NCBI RefSeq assembly: GCF_019396345.1
Contig: NZ_JAHKRM010000018.1
Coordinates: 186,001-250,000, forward strand
Direction of reading: 5' to 3'
DNA length: 64,000 bases
From: Nonomuraea guangzhouensis
Lineage (GTDB): Bacteria; Actinomycetota; Actinomycetes; Streptosporangiales; Streptosporangiaceae
Positions 26,578 to 36,057 of this stretch are shown in pieces. The notes under the pieces are model-generated. The model worked only from the letters and a program-made list of their open reading frames with translations. It had not been told where the DNA came from and searched no databases. Made by a program: the position numbers and the translations under genes. Numbering within the stretch: the stretch's first letter is position 1; each line of letters starts with the position of its first letter.

Positions 26578-27717
26578 TCAATAGATGACGAGCTGGCCTC
26601 TCCGCTTTGGCGCAATATTACCCTGAAGGCGCTGCGGGACAGAGATCTTTGTCGGGTCCCCGTCGGACACGTAACGCTCCCCAGGATGCTTGTTCAGCCA
26701 CCCCAGCCAGTACTGCGAGCACCACTTGCGGCATTCGCCCTTGTTGCCGTTGCTCTGGATGCGCTGGATGGCCACTGGGTCAAATTTTTTCGCGTACGGC
26801 GAAAGGGATGGCTCGGCCCCGGCCAGGAAGACCCCGGCGAAGTCGTAGGTGGTGCCGTCCCACTCACCGTGGCGGGCGATCTTCTTGGGGTGCGGCATCG
26901 CCCCGAACGGCAGGGCCATGGTGATCGCCGGACCGGCGCCGAGCTTCTTCAGTAACCGTTCGAGCCGGACGATCTGCTCCTTGACCTTCTTCTTCCGCAT
27001 AGCCGCCAGATTGGGGTGGGACCAGGTGTGGTTGGCCACCTCGAACCCATGACCGACCAACCACCGCACGGCCGCCGCCTGCTCCTCGGGCTTTCGTAAC
27101 CCGAACGGATCGTGGTTGATCCACAGCGTGGCGACCGGCCGGAACTCGGGATAGCGCCGGGCCACGTCTAAGAGCACGCCGACCGCTGTGTTCGGCACGG
27201 GGTTGCCGCTCGCGTCCAGCCTGAAGTGGCTCTCGTGCCCGTCGTCGAAGGTCAGCACGACGGGGAACCTGCCCGCGGGCACCCGGATGTCGCCGGTGGC
27301 GAACTCCTTGGCGGTGATCGGCCAGTAGCCCTGCTTGGCCAGCTTCTCCAGCTCCCTGCGTAACTGGTCGGGCGTGCGGTCGATCGAGGCGAACCGCTTC
27401 TTGAGTATCCGGTGGTACATCAGCACCGGCACCAGGCCGAGCTCGTTGGCCTTGACCTGCTTGGCGAACTCCGGCGTGGACACCACTCCGGGCGGCTCGG
27501 CGACCGTCGGCACGGGCTCGGCGACCGTCGGCACGGGCTGGGCGGGGGTGGGCTGCGCGGACTGCCCGATCCTGGCCGCCGCCGGTGGCCCGGGAACGGC
27601 CCGGCCGGAGGGCAACTGCAGCATCAACCCGATGACCGCCACTGCCATCACCCCGATTGCCGCCACCCCGATGTGCGCGATGGCGATGATCCGTGGGTAG
27701 GACGCTGACGATCGCAC
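26578..27717 (-). CDS. Membrane-anchored polysaccharide deacetylase (NodB fold)
   Basis: A carbohydrate esterase 4-type protein of 379 residues. A hydrophobic segment (about 10-32) anchors or exports it, and a Pro-rich linker with a tandem PVPTVAE duplication follows. The NodB domain has VVLTFDDGHESH (catalytic Asp and metal Asp) and VANHTWSHPNL (metal His pair). It probably deacetylates a cell-wall or extracellular glycan. The C-terminal 60 residues, with Cys in ECRKWCSQYW, are not part of the core fold. It sits alone between rpsA and polA. Confidence 0.88.
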   Translation of the reverse strand: MRSSASYPRIIAIAHIGVAAIGVMAVAVIGLMLQLPSGRAVPGPPAAARIGQSAQPTPAQPVPTVAEPVPTVAEPPGVVSTPEFAKQVKANELGLVPVLMYHRILKKRFASIDRTPDQLRRELEKLAKQGYWPITAKEFATGDIRVPAGRFPVVLTFDDGHESHFRLDASGNPVPNTAVGVLLDVARRYPEFRPVATLWINHDPFGLRKPEEQAAAVRWLVGHGFEVANHTWSHPNLAAMRKKKVKEQIVRLERLLKKLGAGPAITMALPFGAMPHPKKIARHGEWDGTTYDFAGVFLAGAEPSLSPYAKKFDPVAIQRIQSNGNKGECRKWCSQYWLGWLNKHPGERYVSDGDPTKISVPQRLQGNIAPKRRGQLVIY

Positions 27718-27941
27718 AAGGCTCCCGTGCCAGTCGGTGAAAACTTACCCTCAGGGTAGTCCAGAACCCCGTATCGGCCGGTGTTCCCGACACGCCGGAC
27801 CGCCCTGTTTCATGGCGCGGGGCCGCCTGCCGCTCGGCGCGGGGCCGCCCCACCGTACGGAGATCGATCTGCCCCGGCGTACGGCGATAAACGTCAGGTG
27901 CGGCGGACCAGAAGCACGGCAGGGCGGAACGAGCCGCTCCG

Positions 27942-30632
27942 TCAGTGGCCCGCGTCCTCCCAGGTGCGGCCGACGCCCACGGAGACCTCCAGCGGGACCC
28001 GCAGGTGGTAGGCCGCGTTCATCTGGTCGCACACGAGCCCTCTGAGCCGGTCGAGCTCGCCGGGCGCCACCTCGAACACCAGCTCGTCGTGGACCTGGAG
28101 CAGCATCCGGGAGCCCAGACCCTCGGCGCGCATCGCCTGGGAGACGTTGAGCATGGCCACCTTGATGATGTCGGCCGCCGAGCCCTGGATGGGCGCGTTG
28201 AGCGCCATGCGCTCGGCCATCTCGCGGCGCTGCCGGTTGTCGCTGGTCAGGTCGGGCAGGTAGCGGCGGCGCCCCATGATGGTCTCGGTGTAACCGTCGG
28301 TGCGCGCCTGCTGGACGATGGCGTGCAGGAAGTCACGGACGCCGCCGAACTCCTGGAAGTATTCCTCCTTGAGCGCCCGCGCCTCGGCCACCGGGATGTT
28401 GAGCTGCCCGGACAGTCCGAAGTCGGACAGTCCGTAGGCGAGGCCGTAGTTCATCGCCTTGATGCGGGCCCGCAGCTCGCCGTCGATCTGCTCGGGCGGC
28501 AGGTCGAACACCCGGGCCGCGGTGGCCTGGTGGAAGTCGTGGCCCGACTCGAAGGACGCGATCAGCGCCTCGTCGCCCGACAGGTGGGCCATGATGCGCA
28601 GCTCGATCTGGCTGTAGTCGGCCGTGAGCAGCGTCTCGTAGCCCTCGCCGACCACGAAGCCCTGCCGGATGCGGCGGCCCTCGGAGGTGCGGATCGGGAT
28701 GTTCTGGAGGTTGGGCTTCTCCGACGACAGGCGGCCCGTGGCCGCGATGATCTGGTTGAACGTGGTGTGGATGCGCCCGTCGTCGGCGATCTCCTTGATC
28801 AGGCCCTCGACGGTGGTGCGCAGCTTGGTCTGGTCGCGGTGGCGCAGCATGATGATCGGCAGCTCGTGCTCGGTCTGCGTGGCGAGCCAGGCGAGCTGGT
28901 CGGCGTCGGTGCTGTAGCCGGTCTTGATCTTCTTCGTCTTGGGCAGGTTGAGCTTGGTGAACAGGATCTCCTGCAGCTGCTTGGGCGAGCCCAGGTTGAA
29001 CTGCTCGCCGACCGCCCGGTGCGCCTCCTCGACCGCGTGCTTGACCGCCGCGCCGAACTCGGCCTCCAGAGCGGTGAAGTATGCGCTGTCGACGGCGATG
29101 CCCGCCCGCTCGATCTCCGCCAGCACACTCAGCAGCGGGAGCTCCACGTCGGTCATGAGCTGGGTGCCGCCGCGGCCCGTCAGGAAGGTCTCCAGCGCCT
29201 CGGCCAGCTCGCGCACGGCATGGGCGCGCAGCGCCAGGTCCTTGGCGGGGGCGTCCTCGTCGTCGCCGAACAGCGCGGCCTGCCCGCTGGACTCCTCCTC
29301 GGCCCGCAGGTCACGGTTGAGGTAGCGCCGGGCCAGGTCTTCGAGGGCGAACGTGCGCTGGCCGGGCATCGCCAGGTAGGCCGCCAGAGCCGTGTCACAG
29401 GTCAGGCCCTTGAGACTCATGCCCTGCGCCCAGAGCGCGAGGATCGGGCCCTTGGCGTCGTGGACGGCCTTGGGCCTGTCGGCGTCGCCCAGCCAGGCCC
29501 GCAGCGCGCCCTCGTCGGACTCGGTGAGCTTGACCGGGTCGATGTGGGCGGCCGTGCCGTCGGGCGAGGCGATCGCGATGCCGTCGATGCGCCCGGTGCC
29601 GCTGCCGTAGGCGCCCTTGAAGGCGAGGCCCGCCCGGCCGGCGGGCAGCGCGGCCAGCCAGCCCGCGACGCGGTCGGGGCCGAGGATGATGGTCTCGACC
29701 TCGAAGCCCTGGTCGGGCTCCTCCTCGCCGGTGCCGAGCACCTTGAAGACACGCTCGCGCAGCTCGCCGCGGATCTGCAGCGTGTCGAAGAGCTTGTTGA
29801 CCTCTTCGCGCTCCCAGACGCCTTGCTTGAGGTCGCCCAGCTCGACCTCGATCGGGACCTCGCGCAGCAGCTCGGTGAGCCGGCGGTTCATCAGCACCTG
29901 GGCGACGTGCTCGCGCAGCTTGTCGCCGACCTTGCCCTTGACCTCGTCGACCCGGTCGACCAGCGCGGTCAGCGAGCCGAACTCGCGCACCCACTTGGCG
30001 GCGGTCTTCTCGCCGACGCTGGGAATGCTGAGCAGGTTGTCGCTGGGGTCGCCGCGGAGCGCCGCGAAGTCGGGGTATTGGATCGGGGTCAGGCCGTACT
30101 TCTCCTCGACGGCCTCGGGCGTGAACCTGGTCATGTCGCTGATGCCGCGGCGCGTCATCAGGACCGTGACGTGCTCGTCGACCAGCTGGAGCGCGTCGCG
30201 GTCGCCGGTGACGATCAGCACGTTCATGTCCTGGGCGCTGGCGCGGGTGGCGAGCGTGGCGATGAGGTCGTCGGCCTCGAACCCGGCCTTGGACAGGTGC
30301 GGGATGCGCAGCGTGTCGAGGAGCTCGTAGATGAGCTGCATCTGGCCCCGGAAGTCCTCGGGGGTCTCGCTCCTGTTGGCCTTGTATTCGGCGTATTCCT
30401 CGTGGCGGAACGTCGGCTCCGACCGGTCGAACGCCACGGCCACATGCGACGGCTGCTCGTCGCGCAGGATGTTGGTCAGCATCGAGGTGAACCCGTAGAC
30501 CGCCTCGGTGTGCTGACCGTCGGAGGTCATGAGGTTGGCGTCCTTGAGCGCGTAGAACGCGCGATAGGCCAGGGAATGCCCGTCGAGCAGCAACAGGCAC
30601 GGGCGGCTAGGGGTCACTTCACTCTTCGGCAC
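27942..30632 (-). CDS. polA: DNA polymerase I
   Basis: An 896-residue repair and Okazaki-processing polymerase. The N-terminal 5'-3' exonuclease (about 1-300) shows LLLLDGHSLAYRAFYAL and TGDRDALQLV. The middle proofreading domain (about 310-500) has FKGAYG where the DxE metal site should be, so it is inactive, as in other actinobacteria. The C-terminal polymerase domain has motif A (DYSQIELRIMAHLSGD), the O-helix region and motif C (QVHDELVFEV). It is divergent from the hotdog thioesterase gene with 62 bp between them. Confidence 0.98.
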   Translation of the reverse strand: MPKSEVTPSRPCLLLLDGHSLAYRAFYALKDANLMTSDGQHTEAVYGFTSMLTNILRDEQPSHVAVAFDRSEPTFRHEEYAEYKANRSETPEDFRGQMQLIYELLDTLRIPHLSKAGFEADDLIATLATRASAQDMNVLIVTGDRDALQLVDEHVTVLMTRRGISDMTRFTPEAVEEKYGLTPIQYPDFAALRGDPSDNLLSIPSVGEKTAAKWVREFGSLTALVDRVDEVKGKVGDKLREHVAQVLMNRRLTELLREVPIEVELGDLKQGVWEREEVNKLFDTLQIRGELRERVFKVLGTGEEEPDQGFEVETIILGPDRVAGWLAALPAGRAGLAFKGAYGSGTGRIDGIAIASPDGTAAHIDPVKLTESDEGALRAWLGDADRPKAVHDAKGPILALWAQGMSLKGLTCDTALAAYLAMPGQRTFALEDLARRYLNRDLRAEEESSGQAALFGDDEDAPAKDLALRAHAVRELAEALETFLTGRGGTQLMTDVELPLLSVLAEIERAGIAVDSAYFTALEAEFGAAVKHAVEEAHRAVGEQFNLGSPKQLQEILFTKLNLPKTKKIKTGYSTDADQLAWLATQTEHELPIIMLRHRDQTKLRTTVEGLIKEIADDGRIHTTFNQIIAATGRLSSEKPNLQNIPIRTSEGRRIRQGFVVGEGYETLLTADYSQIELRIMAHLSGDEALIASFESGHDFHQATAARVFDLPPEQIDGELRARIKAMNYGLAYGLSDFGLSGQLNIPVAEARALKEEYFQEFGGVRDFLHAIVQQARTDGYTETIMGRRRYLPDLTSDNRQRREMAERMALNAPIQGSAADIIKVAMLNVSQAMRAEGLGSRMLLQVHDELVFEVAPGELDRLRGLVCDQMNAAYHLRVPLEVSVGVGRTWEDAGH

Positions 30633-30694
30633 ACCAGCAGCCTAGTCTCCATCTCCGACAGAAAACCTGAGCTCGAAAGACTGGAGGACTCCCC

Positions 30695-31108
30695 TTGACG
30701 CGGATCGACCCCGCCGATTTCCCGGCGTTGAACGCCGTATACGAAGGCACGCTCCCCGACCGGATGGGCATCGAGTTCGTCGAGGTCAGCGCGGAGCGGG
30801 TGGTCGCCCGGATGCCGGTCGCGGGCAACACCCAGCCGTACGGCCTGCTGCACGGCGGTGCCTCGGCGGTGCTCGCCGAGACGCTGGGCTCGACCGGCGC
30901 GGCCGTGCACGCGGGCGCGGACCGCATAGCGGTCGGCATCGAGATCAACGCCACCCATCACCGCTCGGCCACCTCCGGCTTCGTCACCGGCGTGGCCACC
31001 CAGCTGCACGGGGGGCGCTCGATCGCCACGTACGAGATCGAGATCACCGACGAGCAGGGGCGGCGCGTGTGCACCTCCCGGCTGACCTGCATGCTGCGCG
31101 ATCGCTGA
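30695..31108 (+). CDS. Hotdog-fold thioesterase (PaaI/YbgC-like)
   Basis: A 137-residue acyl-CoA thioesterase-like protein. The hotdog signature is GLLHGGASAVLAETLGS, with the active-site region HGG near residue 53 and the following central helix. The start is TTG 30695, supported by GGAGGA 8 nt upstream. Members hydrolyse aryl- or acyl-CoA, for example in phenylacetate or menaquinone metabolism. In actinobacteria a thioesterase next to polA is common. The next gene is 400 bp away, behind a structured region. Confidence 0.9.
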   Translation: MTRIDPADFPALNAVYEGTLPDRMGIEFVEVSAERVVARMPVAGNTQPYGLLHGGASAVLAETLGSTGAAVHAGADRIAVGIEINATHHRSATSGFVTGVATQLHGGRSIATYEIEITDEQGRRVCTSRLTCMLRDR

Positions 31109-31133
31109 ACGCCACGCGACTTTGCGGCTCTCT

Positions 31134-31163
31134 TTGCACACGAGCCCCGTGGGTCGCTACGGT
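31134..31163 (+). promoter_or_regulatory. Promoter of candidate leader RNA
   Basis: TTGCAC (31134-31139) and TACGGT (31158-31163) with an 18-bp spacer form a good actinobacterial housekeeping promoter. The predicted start, near 31170, is right at the base of the long stem described next. Confidence 0.6.
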
Positions 31164-31169
31164 GGTCCA

Positions 31170-31345
31170 AGCGGAGCCCGCGGGGGAGGCCGAGTAGATA
31201 ACGTGTAAGGCCGGGGAAGCCCTACATGGTCCCAAAGGTCCCCTTCCGCGGGCTCGTTCACGTTCTGCAGCGATCGTTACGCATTCGCGCCCGGAACCGC
31301 CAGGCGTCTAGTGGGATTTAGCCCCTGACCTGGCGTCTTGTTTCC
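31170..31345 (+). ncRNA. Candidate structured RNA and terminator upstream of livH
   Basis: A perfect 10-bp outer stem (GAGCCCGCGG at 31174-31183 with CCGCGGGCTC at 31246-31255) encloses about 60 nt containing further pairings (GGCC...GGCC, GGGG...CCCC). It is followed by a terminator-like hairpin (CGCCAGG 31298-31304, CCTGGCG 31329-31335, then TCTTGTTT). This could be a small RNA gene or a regulatory leader with an attenuator controlling the liv operon. I do not recognise a known riboswitch class. Confidence 0.5.
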
Positions 31346-31510
31346 TCACATCAGCGACACGCACGTGTCACTAATTGGTGACGAACGACCCTGAACCGGG
31401 CGCGACCAGAATAAGCTCCCGCCATTGCATGCCTGTTGTTGTGCCTGCGATGCCCACGTGTCGAGATGGAGGGGCACAACCCCGCCTTGACCTATTTTGA
31501 GGGAGCACCA

Positions 31511-32797
31511 TTGCGCAGAGCCGTGATCGCGTTCACGGCCTTCCTGGGTGGACTCATCTTCCTGCTCGCGGTCCCCGCCCAGGCGGCGGCCCCCGATCAG
31601 GGTCTGAGAGGGACACTCAAACTCCAAGGCCAACCAGTGAACGGCGTGAAAATCGTCGTGACCACCGAAGGCGGACAACCCGTCAAGGAGGTTACAAGCG
31701 ACGCCCAGGGTGCGTGGGTAGTCCCGATTGACAAACCGGGAAAATACAAGGTCACACTGGACGTCAAGACACTCCCGCAGAACGCGATGGTCCGCGGCGG
31801 CAACGCCGTCCGCACCCCGACCGTCTTCTCCGGCAACATGTCCACCGTCCTGTTCGCCCTGCAGCCCAAGGGCGCCGCGGGCCAACCGGCGGATGAGGGC
31901 GCCGAGACCAGCCCCTTCTTGGACCAGGCGGCGCAGCTCACCTTCGAAGGCCTGAACCTCGGCCTGATCATCGCGCTGGCCGCGCTCGGCCTCTCGCTGA
32001 TCTACGGCACCACCGGCCTGACCAACTTCGCCCACGGCGAGCTGGTCACGTTGGGCGCGCTGCTCGCCTACCTGTTCAACGTGACCTTCGGCCTGCATCT
32101 GATCCCGGCCGCCGTGATCGCGGTGATCGCCGGAGGCGCGCTCGGCTACCTGCAGGACCGGTTCTTCTGGGGGCAGCTGCGTAAGCGCGGCACCGGCACC
32201 ATCGCCATGATGATCATTTCGATCGGTGTGGCGCTCTTCCTGCGCTACGTCTTCCTGATCCTGTTCGGCGGCCAGAACGAGTCGTTCGCCCAGTACACCG
32301 CGCAGCCGGGCATCGAGATCGGCCCGATCTCCGCGGCGCCCAAGAACTTCGTCGCGATGGGCATCGAGCTGCTGGTCCTCATCATCGTCGGCCTCGCGCT
32401 GATGCGCACCCGCACCGGCAAGGCGGCCCGCGCGGTCGCCGACAACCCGGCGCTGGCCGCCTCATCCGGCATCAACGTCGACCGGGTCATCCGCATCATC
32501 TGGACCACCGGCGGCGCCATCGCCGCGCTGGCCGGCATCATGCTCGGCCTGTCTCAAAACCTGAAATACACCATGGGCCAGGACATCCTGCTGCTCATCT
32601 TCGCCGGTGTGACGCTCGGCGGGCTCGGCACGGCGTTCGGCGCCCTGGTGGGCTCACTCGTGGTCGGCCTGTTCATCCAGGTCTCCACGCTCTGGGTGCC
32701 GCCAGAGCTCAAGAGCGTCGGGGCACTGGCCGTACTCATCATCGTGCTCCTCTTCCGGCCACAGGGCATCCTGGGCCGCCGAGAGCGGATCGGCTGA
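31511..32797 (+). CDS. livH: Branched-chain amino acid ABC permease LivH with extra N-terminal domain
   Basis: One of two membrane subunits of the Liv importer. The chosen TTG start at 31511 (GAGGGAG 7 nt before) gives 428 residues. A signal peptide (1 to about 25, ending VPAQAAA) leads into a beta-sandwich like the carboxypeptidase regulatory domain (about 28-95; GTLKLQGQPVNGVKIVVTTE). A linker follows, then the normal LivH permease (about 130-428; GLSLIYGTTGLTNFAHGEL, LFRPQGILG). Ordinary LivH proteins are about 290 residues, so the extracytoplasmic domain is an addition, perhaps for docking a binding protein. First gene of the livHMGF operon. Confidence 0.9.
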   Translation: MRRAVIAFTAFLGGLIFLLAVPAQAAAPDQGLRGTLKLQGQPVNGVKIVVTTEGGQPVKEVTSDAQGAWVVPIDKPGKYKVTLDVKTLPQNAMVRGGNAVRTPTVFSGNMSTVLFALQPKGAAGQPADEGAETSPFLDQAAQLTFEGLNLGLIIALAALGLSLIYGTTGLTNFAHGELVTLGALLAYLFNVTFGLHLIPAAVIAVIAGGALGYLQDRFFWGQLRKRGTGTIAMMIISIGVALFLRYVFLILFGGQNESFAQYTAQPGIEIGPISAAPKNFVAMGIELLVLIIVGLALMRTRTGKAARAVADNPALAASSGINVDRVIRIIWTTGGAIAALAGIMLGLSQNLKYTMGQDILLLIFAGVTLGGLGTAFGALVGSLVVGLFIQVSTLWVPPELKSVGALAVLIIVLLFRPQGILGRRERIG

Positions 32798-32810
32798 CGG
32801 GGGGAGTCAC

Positions 32811-33797
32811 ATGGACTGGATCACGATCATCAGCACCACCGTCAAGTCCGCCATCGGCGTCGAGACGGTGCTCTACGCGCTCGCCGCGATCGGCATCAAC
32901 ATCCACTTCGGCTACACGGGCCTGCTCAACTTCGGGCAGGCGGCGTTCATGGGCGTCGCGGGCTACGGCCTGGCCGTCACGGTCTCCGTCCTGGGCCTGC
33001 CCTTCTGGCTCGGCATCGCGGTCGGCATCGTCGGCGCGGTGCTCCTGGCCCTGCTCCTGGGCGCGCCGACGCTCCGCCTGCGCGCCGACTACCTGGCCAT
33101 CGTCACCATCGCGGCGGCCGAGATCGTCCGGCTCGTCTTCCGTTCGGTGAAGTTCAGGGACGTCTTCGGCGGTTCTGACGGACTGCGCGGCTTCTCCGAT
33201 GGCTTCTACGCGCTCAACCCCTTCCCGGAGGGCGAGTACGGCATCGGCTGGTTCACCTTCAACCACCGGCTGCTGTGGATCATGCTCGTCGGGTGGGTGC
33301 TGGTCGGCCTCTCGTGCGGCATCGTCTACCTGCTCATGAGCAGCCCGTGGGGCCGCGTGCTCAAGGCCATCCGCGAGGACGAGGACGCCGTGCGCAGCCT
33401 CGGCAAGAACGTCTTCTCCTACAAGATGCAGTCGCTCATCCTGGGCGGCGTCATCGGCAGCCTCGGCGGCTTCATCTACGGGCTGGCGTACGCGTCGGTG
33501 CAGCCCGACGTCTTCGGCACCGAGACCACCTTCTTCGCCTACACCATCGTGATCCTGGGTGGCGCGGCCCGCGTGCTCGGCCCCGTCATCGGATCGATGA
33601 TCTTCTGGGTGCTGCTGGTCCTGGTCAACGGTGTGCTCAGTGAAGCGGTTCAGGCGGGGTACATCCCGTTCATGACCTCCATCCAGGTCGGGCCGGTCCG
33701 CTACATCCTGGTGGGTCTCGGGCTGATCCTGTTGCTCATCTTCCGGCCACAGGGCATCTTCGGTGACAAGAGGGAGATTGCTTTCGATGTCCGCTGA
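32811..33797 (+). CDS. livM: Branched-chain amino acid ABC permease LivM
   Basis: Second membrane subunit of the importer, 328 residues with about nine hydrophobic segments. Family motifs HFGYTGLLNFGQAAFMGVAG near the N terminus and IREDEDAVRSLGKN in the cytoplasmic loop that contacts the ATPases are present. It starts 13 nt after livH and its last 11 nt overlap the livG start, so it is tightly coupled. It imports leucine-type amino acids or related compounds together with LivH, LivG and LivF. Confidence 0.94.
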   Translation: MDWITIISTTVKSAIGVETVLYALAAIGINIHFGYTGLLNFGQAAFMGVAGYGLAVTVSVLGLPFWLGIAVGIVGAVLLALLLGAPTLRLRADYLAIVTIAAAEIVRLVFRSVKFRDVFGGSDGLRGFSDGFYALNPFPEGEYGIGWFTFNHRLLWIMLVGWVLVGLSCGIVYLLMSSPWGRVLKAIREDEDAVRSLGKNVFSYKMQSLILGGVIGSLGGFIYGLAYASVQPDVFGTETTFFAYTIVILGGAARVLGPVIGSMIFWVLLVLVNGVLSEAVQAGYIPFMTSIQVGPVRYILVGLGLILLLIFRPQGIFGDKREIAFDVR

Positions 33798-34733
33798 AAC
33801 GTCCGCTGAGACCACAATGTCCGACCGCAAGGCCGCGGCCCTCGCGGCCTTCAAGGACCTCGCCCGCGACCCTGGTGTGCCGAAGCCCGACCCGATCCTC
33901 GTGGTCGACGGCGTCACGCGCCGATTCGGCGGCCTGACCGCCGTCGAGGTGGCGCACGTCGAGATCCAGCGCGGCTCCATCACCGCGCTGATCGGCCCCA
34001 ACGGGGCCGGCAAGACCACGTTCTTCAACCAGCTCACCGGTTTCGACACCGCTGACGCCGGCAAGTGGACGTTCAACGGCCAGAGCATGAGCGGCGTGCC
34101 CGCCCACCGGGTGGCCCGCGCCGGCATGGTCCGTACCTTCCAGCTCACCAAGGCGCTGTCCAGGCTGACGGTGCTGGAGAACATGCGGCTCGGCGCGCAG
34201 CACCAGCGCGGCGAGAACTTCTGGCGGGCACTCGTGCCCGGCGCCTGGCGCGCCCAGGAGGAAGCGATCACCGAGCAGGCCGAGGAGCTGCTGACCAGGT
34301 TCAAGCTCGACGCCAAGCGCGCCGACTTCGCCGGCTCGCTGTCCGGCGGCCAGCGCAAGTTGCTGGAGATGGCCCGCGCGCTCATGGTCAAGCCCGAGCT
34401 GGTCATGCTCGACGAGCCGATGGCGGGCGTCAACCCGGCGCTCACCCAGTCCCTGCTCGGCCACGTCAAGAACCTGCGCGATGAGGGCATGACCGTGCTG
34501 TTCGTCGAGCACGACATGGACATGGTCCGCGACATCAGCGACTGGGTCATCGTCATGGCCCAGGGCGCCGTCATCTCCGAGGGACCACCGGACACGATCA
34601 TGTCCGACCCCCGCGTCATCGACGCCTACCTGGGCGCCCACCACGACGCACCGCTGTCGGAGAGCGAGCTCCAGGAGCAGTTGCACGAGGCGGAGGCGGC
34701 GCTGGAGGCCGAGATCGAAGAGGAGACGCAGAA

Positions 34734-34737
<4 letters not shown>
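33787..34737 (+). CDS. livG: Branched-chain amino acid ABC ATPase LivG
   Basis: ATPase subunit of the importer. Walker A GPNGAGKTTFFNQLTGF, signature LSGGQRKLLEMARAL, Walker B LVMLDEPMAGVNPAL. Start ATG 33787 lies inside the livM 3' end; the frame is open upstream but that is within livM. Compared with E. coli LivG it has about 40 extra N-terminal residues and an acidic C-terminal tail (EAEAALEAEIEEETQ). It overlaps livF by 4 nt (GTGA). Confidence 0.95.
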
Positions 34738-35531
<794 letters not shown>

Positions 35532-35540
35532 AAAGATTCC

Positions 35541-35582
35541 AAACGGCGAAGGGGCTCCCCAGGAGCCCCTTCGCCGTTTTTT
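35541..35582 (+). terminator. Rho-independent terminator of liv operon
   Basis: A perfect 18-bp stem (35541-35558 with 35562-35579), a 3-nt loop and a run of six T's. It is one of the clearest terminators in the window and separates livF from the small lipoprotein gene that starts at 35584. Confidence 0.95.
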
Positions 35583-35583
35583 A

Positions 35584-35991
35584 ATGAGCGCTGTGAGACG
35601 TTTAGCGACAATCGCGCTCCTGCTGCCCATTCTCGTCGGCTGCCAGCACACCGCCGCCTCGGCCGGTAGATACAGCACCGGTGGGGACCCCACGGACGAC
35701 CCCTGCGCGCGCGTGGTCTCCGCGATCGGCTACGCGGGCCTCATGCTGAAGCCGAAGGGGCAGGAGGACAGCCAGAACTTCGAGGACGCGGTGCTCGGCC
35801 GCCTCGCGGAAGCACGCGGCATCACGCTCCAGTTCGGCGAGCGCCTGCCCCAGTCACTGGCTGCGGCCGTGCGCACGGTGGAGACCACCACCGCAGGCCT
35901 GTCCAGGGCCGATGTCCCGCGCGAACGCCAGGTGAAGCTGCTGAAGGAGTACCGGGTCGCCGCGGACGAGATCACGGCGGGCTGTAAATAA
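35584..35991 (+). CDS. Small lipoprotein of unknown function
   Basis: A 135-residue protein with a lipoprotein signal peptide (LPILVGC, lipid-modified Cys near residue 20). The mature part is mostly helical and charged, with two further cysteines (DPCARV and the terminal GCK) that could form a disulfide. I do not recognise a family. The ATG lies directly against the T-run of the liv terminator, with no clear ribosome binding site, so read-through or a leaderless transcript is likely. It converges with the first livK gene. Confidence 0.72.
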   Translation: MSAVRRLATIALLLPILVGCQHTAASAGRYSTGGDPTDDPCARVVSAIGYAGLMLKPKGQEDSQNFEDAVLGRLAEARGITLQFGERLPQSLAAAVRTVETTTAGLSRADVPRERQVKLLKEYRVAADEITAGCK

Positions 35992-35997
35992 GCCGAA

Positions 35998-36022
35998 GGG
36001 CCCGATCCAGCGGACCGGGCCC
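35998..36022. terminator. Convergent-gene stem-loop
   Basis: GGGCCCG (35998-36004) pairs with CGGGCCC (36016-36022) across an 11-nt loop, between the convergent lipoprotein and livK genes. It can serve both strands. Confidence 0.65.
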
Positions 36023-36057
36023 CTCAGGTGTGTCTGTGTATCCGTGTGTCCTGCGGA

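Noticed and set aside
27945..30698. 917-codon plus-strand frame opposite polA
   Set aside because: Antisense of polA with low-complexity composition and no recognisable domain.
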